DNA of 64,000 nucleotides from Sphingomicrobium aestuariivivum (GCF_024721585.1 NZ_CP102629.1:1364001-1428000); one strand, 5' to 3'; shown: positions 55,438-64,000, numbered from the stretch's first letter. A program made the numbers and translations. The notes: a model not told the origin generated them from the letters alone.

Positions 55438-56793
55438 ATGCTCAAGAGCGTCAATCCGGCGACCGGCGAAACCATCGCCACCCATGAACCGCTCGATGAG
55501 GCGGGGATCGAGGCGGCGCTCGCGAGGGCCGAGGAGGCGGCGACGGCGTGGCGCGCCTCGTCGATCGGGGAGCGCACGCAGCTCCTGTCCGCCATCGCCG
55601 ACCAGTTCGACCGGCAGCGCGACGAGATGGCCGAGATCGCCACGCGCGAAATGGGCAAGACGTACAAGGAGAGCCGCGGCGAAGTGGAGAAATGCGCTAA
55701 CGCGCTGCGCTATTTCGCCGACCATGGCCCCGCGATGCTCGAGCCCGAGCCGATCCCGGGCGGCAAGGGCGAGCTGCGCTGGCTGCCAATCGGGCCGGTG
55801 CTCGCGGTGATGCCGTGGAATTTCCCTTACTGGCAGGTGGTGCGCTTCCTCACACCCACGGTGCTCGCGGGCAATGTCGGGCTCCTGAAGCATGCGAGCA
55901 ACGTGCAGGGTGTCGGCAAGGCGATCGCGGCGGCGGTGCTCGACGCGGGCGGCCCCGAGGGACTGTTCCAGAATTTGTGCATCGGGTCGAAGCCGGTCGC
56001 GGGCATCATCGAGGACGAGCGCGTGCGCGCCGTCACGCTGACGGGGAGCGAGCCCGCGGGTCGCGCCGTCGCCGAGACGGCGGGGCGTCGCCTCAAGAAG
56101 GTCGTGCTCGAATTGGGCGGCTCGGATCCCTTCATCGTCATGCCCTCGGCCGACATGGACGCGGCGGTGGAGACGGCGGTCAAGGCGCGCATCCAGAATG
56201 CAGGGCAGAGCTGCATCTGCGGCAAGCGGATGATCGTCCACCGCGACATCTTCGAGGAGTTCGAAGGGCGCTTCATCGAGGCGATGCTCGCCGTGAAGGC
56301 GGGCGATCCGTTCGACGAGGACAGCGACATCGGCCCGATGTCGAGCGAGGAGCAGCGCGAGACCGTGCTCGGCCAGCTCGACAAGGCGATGGAGGCGGGC
56401 GGTCACTTGGTCGGCGGGGAGAAGAAAGACGGGCCCGGCGCCTATCTGACGGCGGGCGTGCTGACGGGGCTCGAGCCCGATGGCGCGATGCAGGACGAGG
56501 AGCTGTTCGGGCCGGTCGCCATGCTGTTCGAGGCGCAGGACGCGGAGGATGCGATCCGCATCGGCAACATCACGCCCTACGGTCTCGGCTCGGCGGTGTT
56601 CACGCAGGACGAGGCGGAAGCCGAGACCTTCATCACGGGGCTCGATGCGGGGATGACCGCGATCAACCAGATGACCGCCTCGACCCCCGAGGCGCCCTTC
56701 GGCGGGGTCAAGAATTCGGGCCACGGGCGCGAGCTGGCGCGCTTCGGGCTGCACGAATTCATGAATTTGAAGAGCGTGTTCCGCAAAAGCTGA
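55438..56793 (+). CDS. NAD(P)-dependent aldehyde dehydrogenase, succinate-semialdehyde type
   Basis: 451-residue ALDH superfamily enzyme. PWNFPYWQVVRFLTPTVLAGN binds the cofactor, LELGGSDPFIV holds the general base Glu and NAGQSCICGKRMIVH the catalytic Cys (about residue 258). The C-terminal PFGGVKNSGHGREL is typical of GabD/Sad-like enzymes. ATG 55438 has AAAGGAG about 10 bases upstream. Exact aldehyde cannot be read from sequence. Confidence 0.9.
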   Translation: MLKSVNPATGETIATHEPLDEAGIEAALARAEEAATAWRASSIGERTQLLSAIADQFDRQRDEMAEIATREMGKTYKESRGEVEKCANALRYFADHGPAMLEPEPIPGGKGELRWLPIGPVLAVMPWNFPYWQVVRFLTPTVLAGNVGLLKHASNVQGVGKAIAAAVLDAGGPEGLFQNLCIGSKPVAGIIEDERVRAVTLTGSEPAGRAVAETAGRRLKKVVLELGGSDPFIVMPSADMDAAVETAVKARIQNAGQSCICGKRMIVHRDIFEEFEGRFIEAMLAVKAGDPFDEDSDIGPMSSEEQRETVLGQLDKAMEAGGHLVGGEKKDGPGAYLTAGVLTGLEPDGAMQDEELFGPVAMLFEAQDAEDAIRIGNITPYGLGSAVFTQDEAEAETFITGLDAGMTAINQMTASTPEAPFGGVKNSGHGRELARFGLHEFMNLKSVFRKS

Positions 56794-56826
56794 AGGCCGC
56801 CCGTCCCCTTGGGAACGAGCGGCCTT
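56793..56826 (+). terminator. Terminator-like hairpin after the aldehyde dehydrogenase gene
   Basis: AAGGCCGC at 56793-56800 pairs with GCGGCCTT at 56819-56826; the T tail is weak. It starts in the stop codon and lies before the convergent S41 peptidase gene. Confidence 0.6.
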
Positions 56827-56852
56827 CCACGCCTGATACTGGCGGCGCCGTC

Positions 56853-58322
56853 CTAGCGGAGCGGGCCGTAGAGCGACTGCTCGCCCAGCGTCGGATTCTT
56901 CGGCATGAGGACGATCTCGTCCCTGGCCGAAAGGGTGGTGATACCCTTCGACGCGCTCGCCGAGATAGGCGAGCAGACCGCTGCGCCGTTGGTCATGTAG
57001 CCCAGCGCCTTGGCGATCGAATCCTCGCGACTGTCCCCGAGCGGCAGCATGATGTTGTCGGACGCCGTGCAGGTCACCGGATAGGTGTCGGCGAGGCCGT
57101 CGATATAATCGCCGACGCCATCGGCGTTGACGGTCTTGAAGGCGATGACGCGGAGGCGGTCGTCGCAGGCGTCGCGGTCGATCGCGATCTGGCCAACGGG
57201 CTTGCCGAAGGTGTTCGACCCGACGAGCGCGGTGTCATTGCCGTAATAGGGCGGGAAGGCGTTGGCGAGCAGCTCGCTTGCCGAGGCACTGCGGTCGGTG
57301 GTCACGAAGGCGAGCTGCGAGGCCTGGATCTGGTTGGAGACCGACTGGAAATATTCGAGACGGTCGGCCTCGGTGATCGCGTAATTTCGCTCGACGCCTG
57401 CCGAATAGATGGTCTCGCTGAACAGCTCGCCGTTGAGCCCCTCGCTCAGGAGGTCGCCGAAATATTCGGCCACGCTGACAAGCCCGCCGCCATTGTAGCG
57501 CACGTCGACGACGATCTTGCTGACGCCCGCGCTGCGCAGGGTCGCGAAGGCCGCGCCAAGCTGGTCGCTCGCCTTCTCCGTCGCGAAGGTGCGCAGGTTG
57601 ATATAGCCGGTGTTGCCGAAAGTCTCGACGCCGTAGCGCGGCGAGATCGGGTCGAGGCTATATTCGGCCGCCGACAGGGTGACCTGCCTGGCAGCGAGAT
57701 AATTGCCCGGGTTGGCATAGTCGGGATTGGCGAATTCGACGACGACCTGTTCCCCGTCGCTGTCGGGGAAGAGCAAGTCGATGAGGACGCCATTGTTGTA
57801 GGCCGTGACCGGGTCGGTCAGGTTGCTGGCGCTGCGCCCGATACGCAGGATCTCGGCGCCGCGGTCGATGCCGCCCTGCGCGTAGGCAGGGGCGCCTTCG
57901 AAGGTCTCGAGGATGACGAGGCTCGACCCGCGGAAGGTCGGGCGCCAGCCATAATCCTCATAGGTCGCATTGGCGATCTGCGCCTGTTCCTGCTCGATCG
58001 AGGTGACGTAGGTGAAGCCGTCCTTGTCGACCCGCTCGGCATAGGCCGGCGCGAGCAGCGCGCTGATATAGGCATCGAGCGTCCCATATTCGTCGGGATT
58101 GACGTTGGTCGCGATGAGATTGGGGTAGAGATAATATTCCTGGAGCTGCGCCAGCACCCATTCCTTGCGCGCCGACAGCGAGCAGCTGTCCGAGGTCGGG
58201 GGCGGGTTGACCGTGCCGCCGCCGCCGGTCGGGGGCGGGGTCGAGCCGCCGCCACCACCGCCGCCGCAGCTCGCCAGCATGGTGGAGGCAAGGATGACCC
58301 CGAGAAACTTCTGTGCTCGCAT
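56853..58322 (-). CDS. S41 family C-terminal-processing-type peptidase, lipoprotein
   Basis: 489 residues. Lipobox ASTMLASC followed by a Gly/Pro-rich tether. PDZ-like part about 110-190, then the S41 core with RYNGGGLVSVAEYFGDL, the nucleophile region TDRSASASELLANAF and GSNTFGKPVGQ with the general-base Lys. Outer-membrane anchored periplasmic protease. ATG 58322 begins the signal peptide. The substrate is unknown. Confidence 0.88.
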   Translation of the reverse strand: MRAQKFLGVILASTMLASCGGGGGGGSTPPPTGGGGTVNPPPTSDSCSLSARKEWVLAQLQEYYLYPNLIATNVNPDEYGTLDAYISALLAPAYAERVDKDGFTYVTSIEQEQAQIANATYEDYGWRPTFRGSSLVILETFEGAPAYAQGGIDRGAEILRIGRSASNLTDPVTAYNNGVLIDLLFPDSDGEQVVVEFANPDYANPGNYLAARQVTLSAAEYSLDPISPRYGVETFGNTGYINLRTFATEKASDQLGAAFATLRSAGVSKIVVDVRYNGGGLVSVAEYFGDLLSEGLNGELFSETIYSAGVERNYAITEADRLEYFQSVSNQIQASQLAFVTTDRSASASELLANAFPPYYGNDTALVGSNTFGKPVGQIAIDRDACDDRLRVIAFKTVNADGVGDYIDGLADTYPVTCTASDNIMLPLGDSREDSIAKALGYMTNGAAVCSPISASASKGITTLSARDEIVLMPKNPTLGEQSLYGPLR

Positions 58323-58445
58323 GAAAATCTCCGTCCGATACGCATCCCCGCGCCCGTTCGCGGGTGCGGGACACTCGCAAAAACCACTAGGTCCAAGCAT
58401 CTATTTAAGAAATACGGATGAACGTACCGTTTCCCGCGCCTGCGT

Positions 58446-58979
58446 CTAGCGCGAGGCCATTTCTTCCACCGCCTGCAGCGTTTTTGCCACATGGTCGGCA
58501 TAGTCCATCTCGCTGTGCACCATCGCGATGCTGCCGTCGGGGGCGATGACATAGGAGGTGCGGTTGGCGACGGGCACGACCGAGCCCATGCCGGCAAGGT
58601 CGACGTCATAGGCCTCAAGCAGTTCGGGCGAGGCATGCGCCATCGGCACCTTCGAACGGCAGACGTCGGTCGAGAAGCGGGCCAGCGTCTCGAGGCTGTC
58701 GGTCGACAGGCCGATGACCTGCGCGCCCGCCGCCTCGAAACGCGGCATGGCGTCGGCAAAGGCCTTGCTCTCCAGCGTGCAGCCCTTGGTGAAGGCCTTG
58801 GGGAAGAAATAGAGGACGACGGGGCCCGAGCGCAGCTGTTCGGCGAGATGCAGGCGGAACGGCTTGTCACCGAGCTGGCCCATTGTCTTGAAATCGGGGG
58901 CGGGCGCGCCGCTCGCCAGCTGGGCGGCGGCGGGCGTGGCCAGCGTCAGGGCAATCGCCAGGGCAGGAAGCATGCGCAT
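58446..58979 (-). CDS. Periplasmic peroxiredoxin, AhpC-TSA/Bcp-like
   Basis: 177 residues with signal peptide MRMLPALAIALTLATPAAA. Peroxidatic Cys in FFPKAFTKGCTLES; a further Cys in STDVCRSKV could be resolving. VYVIAPDG-type end TSYVIAPDGSIAMVHSEMD fits the family. Exported Bcp-like enzymes are unusual but known in sphingomonads. ATG 58979 has AGGA about 8 bases upstream; ATG 58973 is the alternative. Confidence 0.85.
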   Translation of the reverse strand: MRMLPALAIALTLATPAAAQLASGAPAPDFKTMGQLGDKPFRLHLAEQLRSGPVVLYFFPKAFTKGCTLESKAFADAMPRFEAAGAQVIGLSTDSLETLARFSTDVCRSKVPMAHASPELLEAYDVDLAGMGSVVPVANRTSYVIAPDGSIAMVHSEMDYADHVAKTLQAVEEMASR

Positions 58980-59067
58980 CGTCGGACATCCTCTTGTCAT
59001 CATCATCTTGCGCATCCTCTCCCGCCTTGTGCGTTGGGAGACCATGCGAACGAAGCGGGAGAGTGTC

Positions 59068-59628
59068 ATGATCGCGGGTAAAGTCAAAGCGCGCTTTTTT
59101 GCGGTAGTGCTCGGCGCGGCTGCCCTCGTCGCCTGCGGACAGGACAGCGGCGAACCCGCGTCCGAAGGCTCGACCGTGACCGGGGCCATGGATGTGGACA
59201 GCCGCGGTCCCGACGAACTGGTGGCGCCGCTCTCGCCGCTCGGCGCCTCGCAAGGCTGGACGGTCGAACAGTCCGCCGGCGGCGTCCGTCTCGTCTACGA
59301 CCCCGTCGATGCCGCAGTCGATGCGCCGGACGATCCCGTCCTCGTCCTCACCTGCACCGGCGGGGGCCGCCTCATCGTACGCCTGCCCCGCGTCGCGCCC
59401 ATCGGCAGCGAGGAACGGCTGAGCATCGGCTCGGGCGACGATGTCGCCGCGCTGGTCGCCGACCCGGGCAACGAGGTCGGGGGGATCGCGGGGCGGGGAC
59501 CCGTGCCCGAAGCGCTGCCGGAGATGCTGGAGGCGGGCTTTGCCGCGACCTATGGTGCCTATTCGACCGGCGTGCTGCCGCCGGTGCCCGTGGACAGCAT
59601 CGCGGCCATGCGCTCTGCCTGCAACTGA
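59068..59628 (+). CDS. Hypothetical lipoprotein (186 aa)
   Basis: Lipobox signal AGKVKARFFAVVLGAAALVAC. The mature part has SPLGASQGWTVEQSAGGVRLVYDP, VLVLTCTGGGRLIVRLP and an EALPEMLEAGFAATYGAYSTG end, one of the small uncharacterised lipoprotein families. GGGAG lies 6-7 bases before ATG 59068; ATG 59044 is in frame but lacks such a site. Its last 70 bases overlap the convergent acyltransferase gene. Confidence 0.75.
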   Translation: MIAGKVKARFFAVVLGAAALVACGQDSGEPASEGSTVTGAMDVDSRGPDELVAPLSPLGASQGWTVEQSAGGVRLVYDPVDAAVDAPDDPVLVLTCTGGGRLIVRLPRVAPIGSEERLSIGSGDDVAALVADPGNEVGGIAGRGPVPEALPEMLEAGFAATYGAYSTGVLPPVPVDSIAAMRSACN

Positions 59629-60245
59629 GGGTCAAGGCCGCTGCCGTCGGGAAAGGCGACCAGGTCGGGATTGGCCGGATGGAGGCTTTTGAAGAAGCGC
59701 ATGGCCGGCTCCATGTCCTTGTCCATGTCCCCGGTCGGGTGGATGATCGGTCCGACGACGCCCAGCTTGTTCACATAGTCGGGGCCCGCGCAGACGATCG
59801 GGATGCCCGCTTCCTGCGCGATGCGATAATAGCCCGAGCGCCATTCGTTCGTTTTCGAACGCGTGCCCTCGATGGCGATGACCAGCGCGAAATCGTCCGC
59901 TTCCTCGATCTTCTGCACCACCTGCTGGACCATGTTGGCGCGCTTGCGACGATCGACCGGGACCCCGCCCATCGAGCGCATGAACCCGCCCATCGGCCAG
60001 CGGAACAGCGTATGCTTGCCGAGGTAGCGCGGGGTCACGCCGAAATGCTCGACCACGCCGAGGAAGACGAGGAAGTCGTAGTTGGAGCTGTGCGGCGCGG
60101 CGGCGATGATGAACTTGTCTGTATCGGGCAAAGTGCCGATGACGCGCCAGCCTTGCGTCCTGAACCAGCGCAGCGACGCCCATTTGAGTAGGCGCGCGAG
60201 CAGCGACAGGGAGGGCGCGGACGAGGTGTCGTTCGGGACAGTCAT
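59559..60245 (-). CDS. 1-acyl-glycerol-3-phosphate acyltransferase-type protein
   Basis: 228-residue PlsC-family membrane-associated acyltransferase. Catalytic motif APHSSNYDFLVFLG (H-x4-D), GGVPVDRRKR and AIEGTRSKTNEW, typical of the short acyltransferases seen in sphingomonads. Acyl donor and acceptor unknown. Its 3' end overlaps the lipoprotein gene by 70 bases; one of the two stops may be used with different 3' ends. Confidence 0.85.
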   Translation of the reverse strand: MTVPNDTSSAPSLSLLARLLKWASLRWFRTQGWRVIGTLPDTDKFIIAAAPHSSNYDFLVFLGVVEHFGVTPRYLGKHTLFRWPMGGFMRSMGGVPVDRRKRANMVQQVVQKIEEADDFALVIAIEGTRSKTNEWRSGYYRIAQEAGIPIVCAGPDYVNKLGVVGPIIHPTGDMDKDMEPAMRFFKSLHPANPDLVAFPDGSGLDPQLQAERMAAMLSTGTGGSTPVE

Positions 60246-60345
60246 GCCTTCCTGTCGGCGCTGGCGCGCCGCGAATCAAGCCGGAACCGACGCACCAAGA
60301 GAGGCATTGGCCTTGTCGAAACCCCAATTCTGACGAGGAACCGAC

Positions 60346-60576
60346 ATGCACCGCCTGATCCTTCCCGCGCTCCTGCTCGCCACCACGGCGGCCTGTGGCA
60401 ACACCGAGACCGACGCCGACACGGCGCTCGACCCGACGCCCGACGTCGAAGAGTTGCAGGACGTGCCCGAGGACTATGAGCCCGCGGTGGTCAACGAGGA
60501 GGAGGCGATGACCCAGCCGCCCGCCGAGGACCCCGACCTTTCGGCCACCGAGCCCGATCCGGCTCCCGTCGACTAG
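60346..60576 (+). CDS. Small acidic lipoprotein (76 aa)
   Basis: Lipobox MHRLILPALLLATTAAC, then an extremely acidic, Pro-rich and probably disordered tail (ETDADTALDPTPDVEELQDVPED ... ). No fold is evident. GACGAGGA lies before the ATG. Adjacent to the fasciclin gene, with 86 bases between. Confidence 0.7.
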   Translation: MHRLILPALLLATTAACGNTETDADTALDPTPDVEELQDVPEDYEPAVVNEEEAMTQPPAEDPDLSATEPDPAPVD

Positions 60577-60662
60577 ACCTACCTCCTTTGGTCCAAGCCG
60601 GGAACGGGGGGTTGGGACTTCCCGTTGATGGGGGAGATTTCCACTATCGACGGAGTTTTCCG

Positions 60663-61259
60663 ATGCAGAAGCTTACCCTTGCGATCCTCGCCTCCTCCGC
60701 GCTCGGCCTCAGCGCCTGCGGCGACGCCGACACGACGGTCGAACCCGAAGACGATATGGCGATGACCGCCGATGACGGCATGGATGGCGACATGGCCGAT
60801 GCCGGAACGCCGGACACCGTCGTCGCGGCCGCGCAGGCCAACCCCGACTTCTCGACGCTGGTCGATGCCATCACCACCGCCGAACTCGGCGAGACGCTGT
60901 CGGCCGAAGGTCCCTTCACCGTCTTCGCCCCCACCAACGCCGCTTTCGAGAAGGTCGATGCGGAAACGCTCCAGGGCCTGATGACCGAGGAGCAGCGCGA
61001 AACCCTGCAGAAGATCCTCACCTATCATGTGGTGGCCGGCAAGGTGGGCTCGTCCGACCTCGTCCAGCAGATCACCGATGCGGGCGGCTCGCTCGAGCTG
61101 ACCACCGCTTCGGGTGGCACGCTGACCGCCACCGCCGAGGGTGAGAGCGTCGTGCTGACCGACGGTGAAGGCAATAAGGCGACCGTTACCTCGACCGATG
61201 TCGAGGCCGGCAATGGCGTCATCCACGTCATCGATACCGTGCTGATGCCCGCTTCCTGA
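60663..61259 (+). CDS. Fasciclin (FAS1) domain lipoprotein
   Basis: 198 residues. Lipobox ASSALGLSAC, an Asp/Met-rich tether, then one FAS1 domain: NPDFSTLVDAITTAELGETLS, GPFTVFAPTNAAFEKV, KILTYHVVAGKV and the closing GNGVIHVIDTVLMP. Likely anchored in the outer membrane and involved in adhesion or envelope integrity. ATG 60663 starts the signal peptide. Confidence 0.92.
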   Translation: MQKLTLAILASSALGLSACGDADTTVEPEDDMAMTADDGMDGDMADAGTPDTVVAAAQANPDFSTLVDAITTAELGETLSAEGPFTVFAPTNAAFEKVDAETLQGLMTEEQRETLQKILTYHVVAGKVGSSDLVQQITDAGGSLELTTASGGTLTATAEGESVVLTDGEGNKATVTSTDVEAGNGVIHVIDTVLMPAS

Positions 61260-61371
61260 GCGATCATCCGCTTTCGGACGGCGCGCTCCCGCTCAAGACG
61301 CGCGCCGTTCGGTCCGGCGTCGTCGATCCTCGCGATCGGCGGCGCCTTTCCTTTGCGGTCCGTTGACGAAG

Positions 61372-62034
61372 TCAGGCGTCGGCGGCGGCGCGGACGAAAT
61401 GATCGCCGGCCTCTGCGGCGCGCTGGGCGGCGCGGTTGAGGTTGGCCTCGAACTCGGCGACCCCTTCGCCCGAAGCGGCGTCGGAGACGGCACGGATGCC
61501 ACCCCAGGGAATACGGTGATGTTCGGCGACCTGCGCCAGCGCACCCGTCTCCATGTCGACGAGTTCGGCCTTGAAGCGCTTCGCCATCTGGTCGGAGCGC
61601 TCGCGGTCGTCGATGAAGCTGTCGCCGGTAAGGATGGTGGCGCGCGGCAGGTCGATGCCGAGCGGGGTCATGGCCTCGAGCGCCTCGAGCGGGGCGCTGC
61701 CGATCGGCATCGTCCCGGCGCGGAAGGCGACGAAGGCAGAGCGGCGCCAGGCACCATAATCATGCTGGAAGGCGCGCTCGGTCCAGTAGACCTGCTCGCG
61801 CCCCGAGCCGATACGGCCCGCGACGCCCATGCTGATGAGACAGTCGATGCCCTTGTCGATCAGGTAGGTGCAGGCCATCGCCGCATTAACCTTGCCGACG
61901 CCCGCACAGGCGACGATCCAATTATCGCCCTCGCGGCAATAGAAGGGCACGCCGCGGTGCGGCCTGCCTTCGCCGGGGCGGAAGCTGTCGGCTTCCTCGA
62001 TCAGTCCGGTGATGATCCCGACCCGCATCGCCAA
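61372..62034 (-). CDS. Phosphorylase-superfamily nucleosidase (MTA/SAH nucleosidase-like)
   Basis: 220 residues. VGIITGLIEEAD, IVACAGVGKVNAAMACTYLI, LISMGVAGRI and VDMETGALAQVAEHHRIPWGGIRAVSD show the PNP_UDP_1 fold with the Met-Glu base-binding site of MTA/SAH nucleosidases. It may cleave a nucleoside or hopanoid-related substrate; in hopanoid producers a similar enzyme (HpnG) occurs, but no hopanoid genes are nearby. Start ATG 62034 or 62028. Confidence 0.82.
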   Translation of the reverse strand: MAMRVGIITGLIEEADSFRPGEGRPHRGVPFYCREGDNWIVACAGVGKVNAAMACTYLIDKGIDCLISMGVAGRIGSGREQVYWTERAFQHDYGAWRRSAFVAFRAGTMPIGSAPLEALEAMTPLGIDLPRATILTGDSFIDDRERSDQMAKRFKAELVDMETGALAQVAEHHRIPWGGIRAVSDAASGEGVAEFEANLNRAAQRAAEAGDHFVRAAADA

Positions 62035-62129
62035 AAATTCCTTCTACTGGCGAGCATGGGAACGGTCCGCCGATTCGACCCCCACCTAGCTTGCAGACGC
62101 TACGGATTGCTTACAATTTTGCAGGAATA

Positions 62130-62276
62130 CTAGAGGGAGGGAATAATCCAGGCCAGCGACATGGCGATGACGATCAGGAAAAGCGACACGCCGAGCACCC
62201 AACGGGTGATGTGCGGCTTGACCGCGCCCGTGGCCTCTTCCTCGGAAACATGGATTTCTTCGCCCTTGCGGTACAT
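62130..62276 (-). CDS. Small single-pass membrane protein (48 aa)
   Basis: Sequence MYRKGEEIHVSEEEATGAV, then KPHITRWVLGVSLFLIVIAM and a short end with a final WIIPSL. One membrane helix (about residues 26-45) with a cytoplasmic acidic-basic N terminus. AAAGGGA lies about 9 bases before the ATG. I recall similar 45-55-residue proteins with a HVSxxEA...P motif in sphingomonads. Function unknown. It is easily missed by gene finders because of its length. Confidence 0.75.
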   Translation of the reverse strand: MYRKGEEIHVSEEEATGAVKPHITRWVLGVSLFLIVIAMSLAWIIPSL

Positions 62277-62466
62277 GCTCTGGTCCCTTTGCTATTCGGT
62301 TCATCAACCGCCAAGCCCGCGACTTGGTTGCACCGCAGCAGCACCCGCTTTGGTCGGTGTCGGGCGCGAAGCGACGAAAAGCCTGTATTTTCGCGCTCGC
62401 GCTACCTAGGCTTGCCGCCGTGCCACGCGCAGATGCCCGTTCCGACCCCCGAGGTGACCCGCTCTC

Positions 62467-64000
62467 GTGCTGAGCCTTCCCTCCCTTCACGCCGCGCTCG
62501 CGCTGCTTGTCGCCATCTGCATGTTCGTGGCCTTTGCCTCGAACCGCTTCCGCGTCGAGATCATCAGCCTGATGACGATCGGCGTGATCGCGCTGATGCT
62601 CTACCTCTTCCCGTTGCCGCAAACCAACCCCAAGGACGGGCTCGAGCTCGCCTTCGGCGGCTTCGGCCATACCGCACTGGTGACCATCTGCGCGCTGATG
62701 GTGATGGGACGCGGGCTGGTGGTGACGGGTGCCCTCGAGCCCGCGGCCCGCGCGCTTGGCGGGGTGTTCAGGATCAACAACCATCTCGGACTTCTGGTGA
62801 CGCTGCTGCTCGCCATGTTCGCCTCGATGGTGGTCAACGACACGCCGGTGCTGGTGCTGCTCATCCCCGTGATGGTGCAGCTGGCGGCGGGCGGGGCGAT
62901 GCCGGCGTCCAAGACGCTCATCCCCTTGAATGCCGCCATCCTCATCGGCGGGATGGCAACGACGATCGGCACTTCGACCAACCTGCTCGTCGTCTCGATC
63001 GCCGCCGATCTCGGCATGCAGGAACTGCCGATCTTCCATTTCACGCCGATCGTGCTGATGGCCGCGCTGATCTGCCTGCCCTACATCTGGCTGGTGATGC
63101 CGCGGCTACTGCCCGACAACAGCCCCGAGGCAGGGCACGAGCCGCGCAAGTTCATCGCCACGCTGCGCGTTGGTACGGGGTCGAACTGGCTCGAGCGCAG
63201 CTATGAGGACTTCAAGGAAAAGCTGCCCGAAACCTTCTCCTTCCTGCGCAACCCCCGGACGCTCCAGCCGGGACAGCGGCTCGCCGCCTTCGCGACCGCC
63301 GATGCGCTCCGCGAGGCGGGGCGCAAGCTCGGCGCGGCCGCCGCGCCGCGCTGGCTGATCGACCGGTTGCAGAAGGAAAGCTCGGAAACCGGCGAGGATC
63401 TCGTCGAGGCCGAAATGGCGTTGAGCGGCGACAGCCGCCTCGTCGGCCGTACGCTCCAGACCGCGGGGATCCGCGGCGTCGCGGTGCTCGGGGTCGCGCA
63501 GGCGCCGAGCCGCAGCTTTGCCGCCCCGCGCGAGATGAGCGCCGAGGCGCGGCTCGCCGAGGGCGACATCCTCCTCGTCCTCGGCCGCGAAAGCGCGCTG
63601 CAGGAATTCGCCCAGAACGATGCGCTGCTGATGCTCGACGGCGCGCGCCCGCTACCGCGGCGCAGGAAGGCGCTGACCGCCATCGCCATCATGGGCACCG
63701 CCGTGCTGCTCGCCTCGCTCGGCATCGTGCCCATTGCCATCTCGGCGCTGGCGGGCGCGGTCGCCATGTTCGTCACAGGCTGCGTGCATTTCGACAAGGT
63801 GGGGCGCGCCCTGTCGGCCAAGGTGATCGTGCTGGTCGCCGCCTCCATCGCCATCGGGCGGCTCATCTTCGAGAGCGGTGCGGCGCAGTGGATGGGCGAG
63901 GTCCTCGGCTATGCGATGGCGGGGCTCGCACCGCCCTTCGTGCTGGCAATCATCATGCTGTTCGTCACACTGCTCACCAATTTCGCGTCCAACGCCACGG
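62467..64000 (+). CDS. SLC13/DASS-type anion permease with TrkA_C-like central domain (3' truncated)
   Basis: Inner-membrane transporter, at least 511 residues; the window ends inside the gene. N-terminal membrane half with FASMVVNDTPVLVLL and the signature GTSTNLLVVS; residues about 210-390 form a soluble TrkA_C-like (RCK_C) insert (GDSRLVGRTLQTAGIRGVAVLGV); the second membrane half begins near residue 395 and reaches TLLTNFASNAT. GTG 62467 begins the first helix and has GAGGTG about 10 bases upstream. Substrates of this subgroup include sulfate and dicarboxylates; not resolvable here. Confidence 0.9.
   Translation, partial: MLSLPSLHAALALLVAICMFVAFASNRFRVEIISLMTIGVIALMLYLFPLPQTNPKDGLELAFGGFGHTALVTICALMVMGRGLVVTGALEPAARALGGVFRINNHLGLLVTLLLAMFASMVVNDTPVLVLLIPVMVQLAAGGAMPASKTLIPLNAAILIGGMATTIGTSTNLLVVSIAADLGMQELPIFHFTPIVLMAALICLPYIWLVMPRLLPDNSPEAGHEPRKFIATLRVGTGSNWLERSYEDFKEKLPETFSFLRNPRTLQPGQRLAAFATADALREAGRKLGAAAAPRWLIDRLQKESSETGEDLVEAEMALSGDSRLVGRTLQTAGIRGVAVLGVAQAPSRSFAAPREMSAEARLAEGDILLVLGRESALQEFAQNDALLMLDGARPLPRRRKALTAIAIMGTAVLLASLGIVPIAISALAGAVAMFVTGCVHFDKVGRALSAKVIVLVAASIAIGRLIFESGAAQWMGEVLGYAMAGLAPPFVLAIIMLFVTLLTNFASNAT

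Noticed and set aside
55815-58421. Plus-strand open frame of 868 codons over the aldehyde dehydrogenase and the S41 peptidase
   Set aside because: First half is the wrong frame of the dehydrogenase and second half the antisense of the peptidase; a chance long frame in high-G+C DNA.

Overview
The window is a contiguous piece of a high-G+C alphaproteobacterial chromosome. It is most likely from a sphingomonad (order Sphingomonadales). This rests on the sphingomonad-style single-operon Tad/Cpa pilus locus, TTAA-N7-TTAA (CtrA-type) and GANTC (CcrM-type) motifs before its pilin gene, a Suv3-type helicase next to an S4 protein and FdxA, and many small lipoproteins and MipA/OmpV, S9 and S41 proteins of the kind common in that group. 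The genus cannot be decided by reading. No rRNA, tRNA, CRISPR array, transposase or integrase was seen.

Layout. 1-1.8 kb: 3' end of folD, a small exported protein and a MarC-family membrane protein. 1.8-7.5 kb: a Gtr-like glycan-modification cluster (GtrA-type flippase, GtrB-type glycosyltransferase, a methyltransferase) flanked on the opposite strand by two large GT-C-like membrane proteins. 7.5-10 kb: cyclopropane fatty acid synthase and rlmN. 10-24.1 kb: a complete Tad/Flp pilus locus on the minus strand, running flp, cpaB, cpaC, a small lipoprotein, tadG, tadE, a TadE/F-like pseudopilin, cpaE, cpaF, tadB, tadC, two TPR proteins, cpaA and an IalB-like protein. 24.1-24.5 kb: a 444-bp regulatory region holding two perfect TTAA-N7-TTAA motifs and seven GANTC sites. 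24.5-28.2 kb: a DUF2569-like membrane protein and an NfrB/NfrA-like surface-glycan pair. 28.2-36.6 kb: TauE/SafE exporter with its TIGR02186-type partner, a HerA-type ATPase, an M23 peptidase, a Suv3-like helicase, an S4 protein probably starting at CTG, and ferredoxin fdxA. 36.7-42.4 kb: a DUF4261-like protein, MipA/OmpV, two EF-hand proteins and an S9 peptidase. 42.5-45.3 kb: a TetR regulator and a TPP-riboswitch-controlled thiC.

45.3-47.15 kb is the most unusual stretch. Two genes of much lower G+C (about 45% in hand-counted lines, against about 67% in thiC) encode a DUF262 protein and, overlapping it by one base, a HEPN-fold protein with an R-x4-H RNase motif. They sit exactly between thiC and hpf. 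They look like a horizontally acquired defence or toxin-antitoxin-type module.

47.4-64 kb: hpf, a degenerate cold-shock-like protein, a canonical cold-shock protein, osmC with a broken second copy of its 3' end nearby, SpoIIAA-like, GFA and Mpo1-like proteins, an aldehyde dehydrogenase, an S41 peptidase, a periplasmic peroxiredoxin, several lipoproteins, an acyltransferase, a fasciclin protein, a nucleosidase, a 48-residue membrane protein, and the 5' part of an SLC13-type permease cut by the window end.
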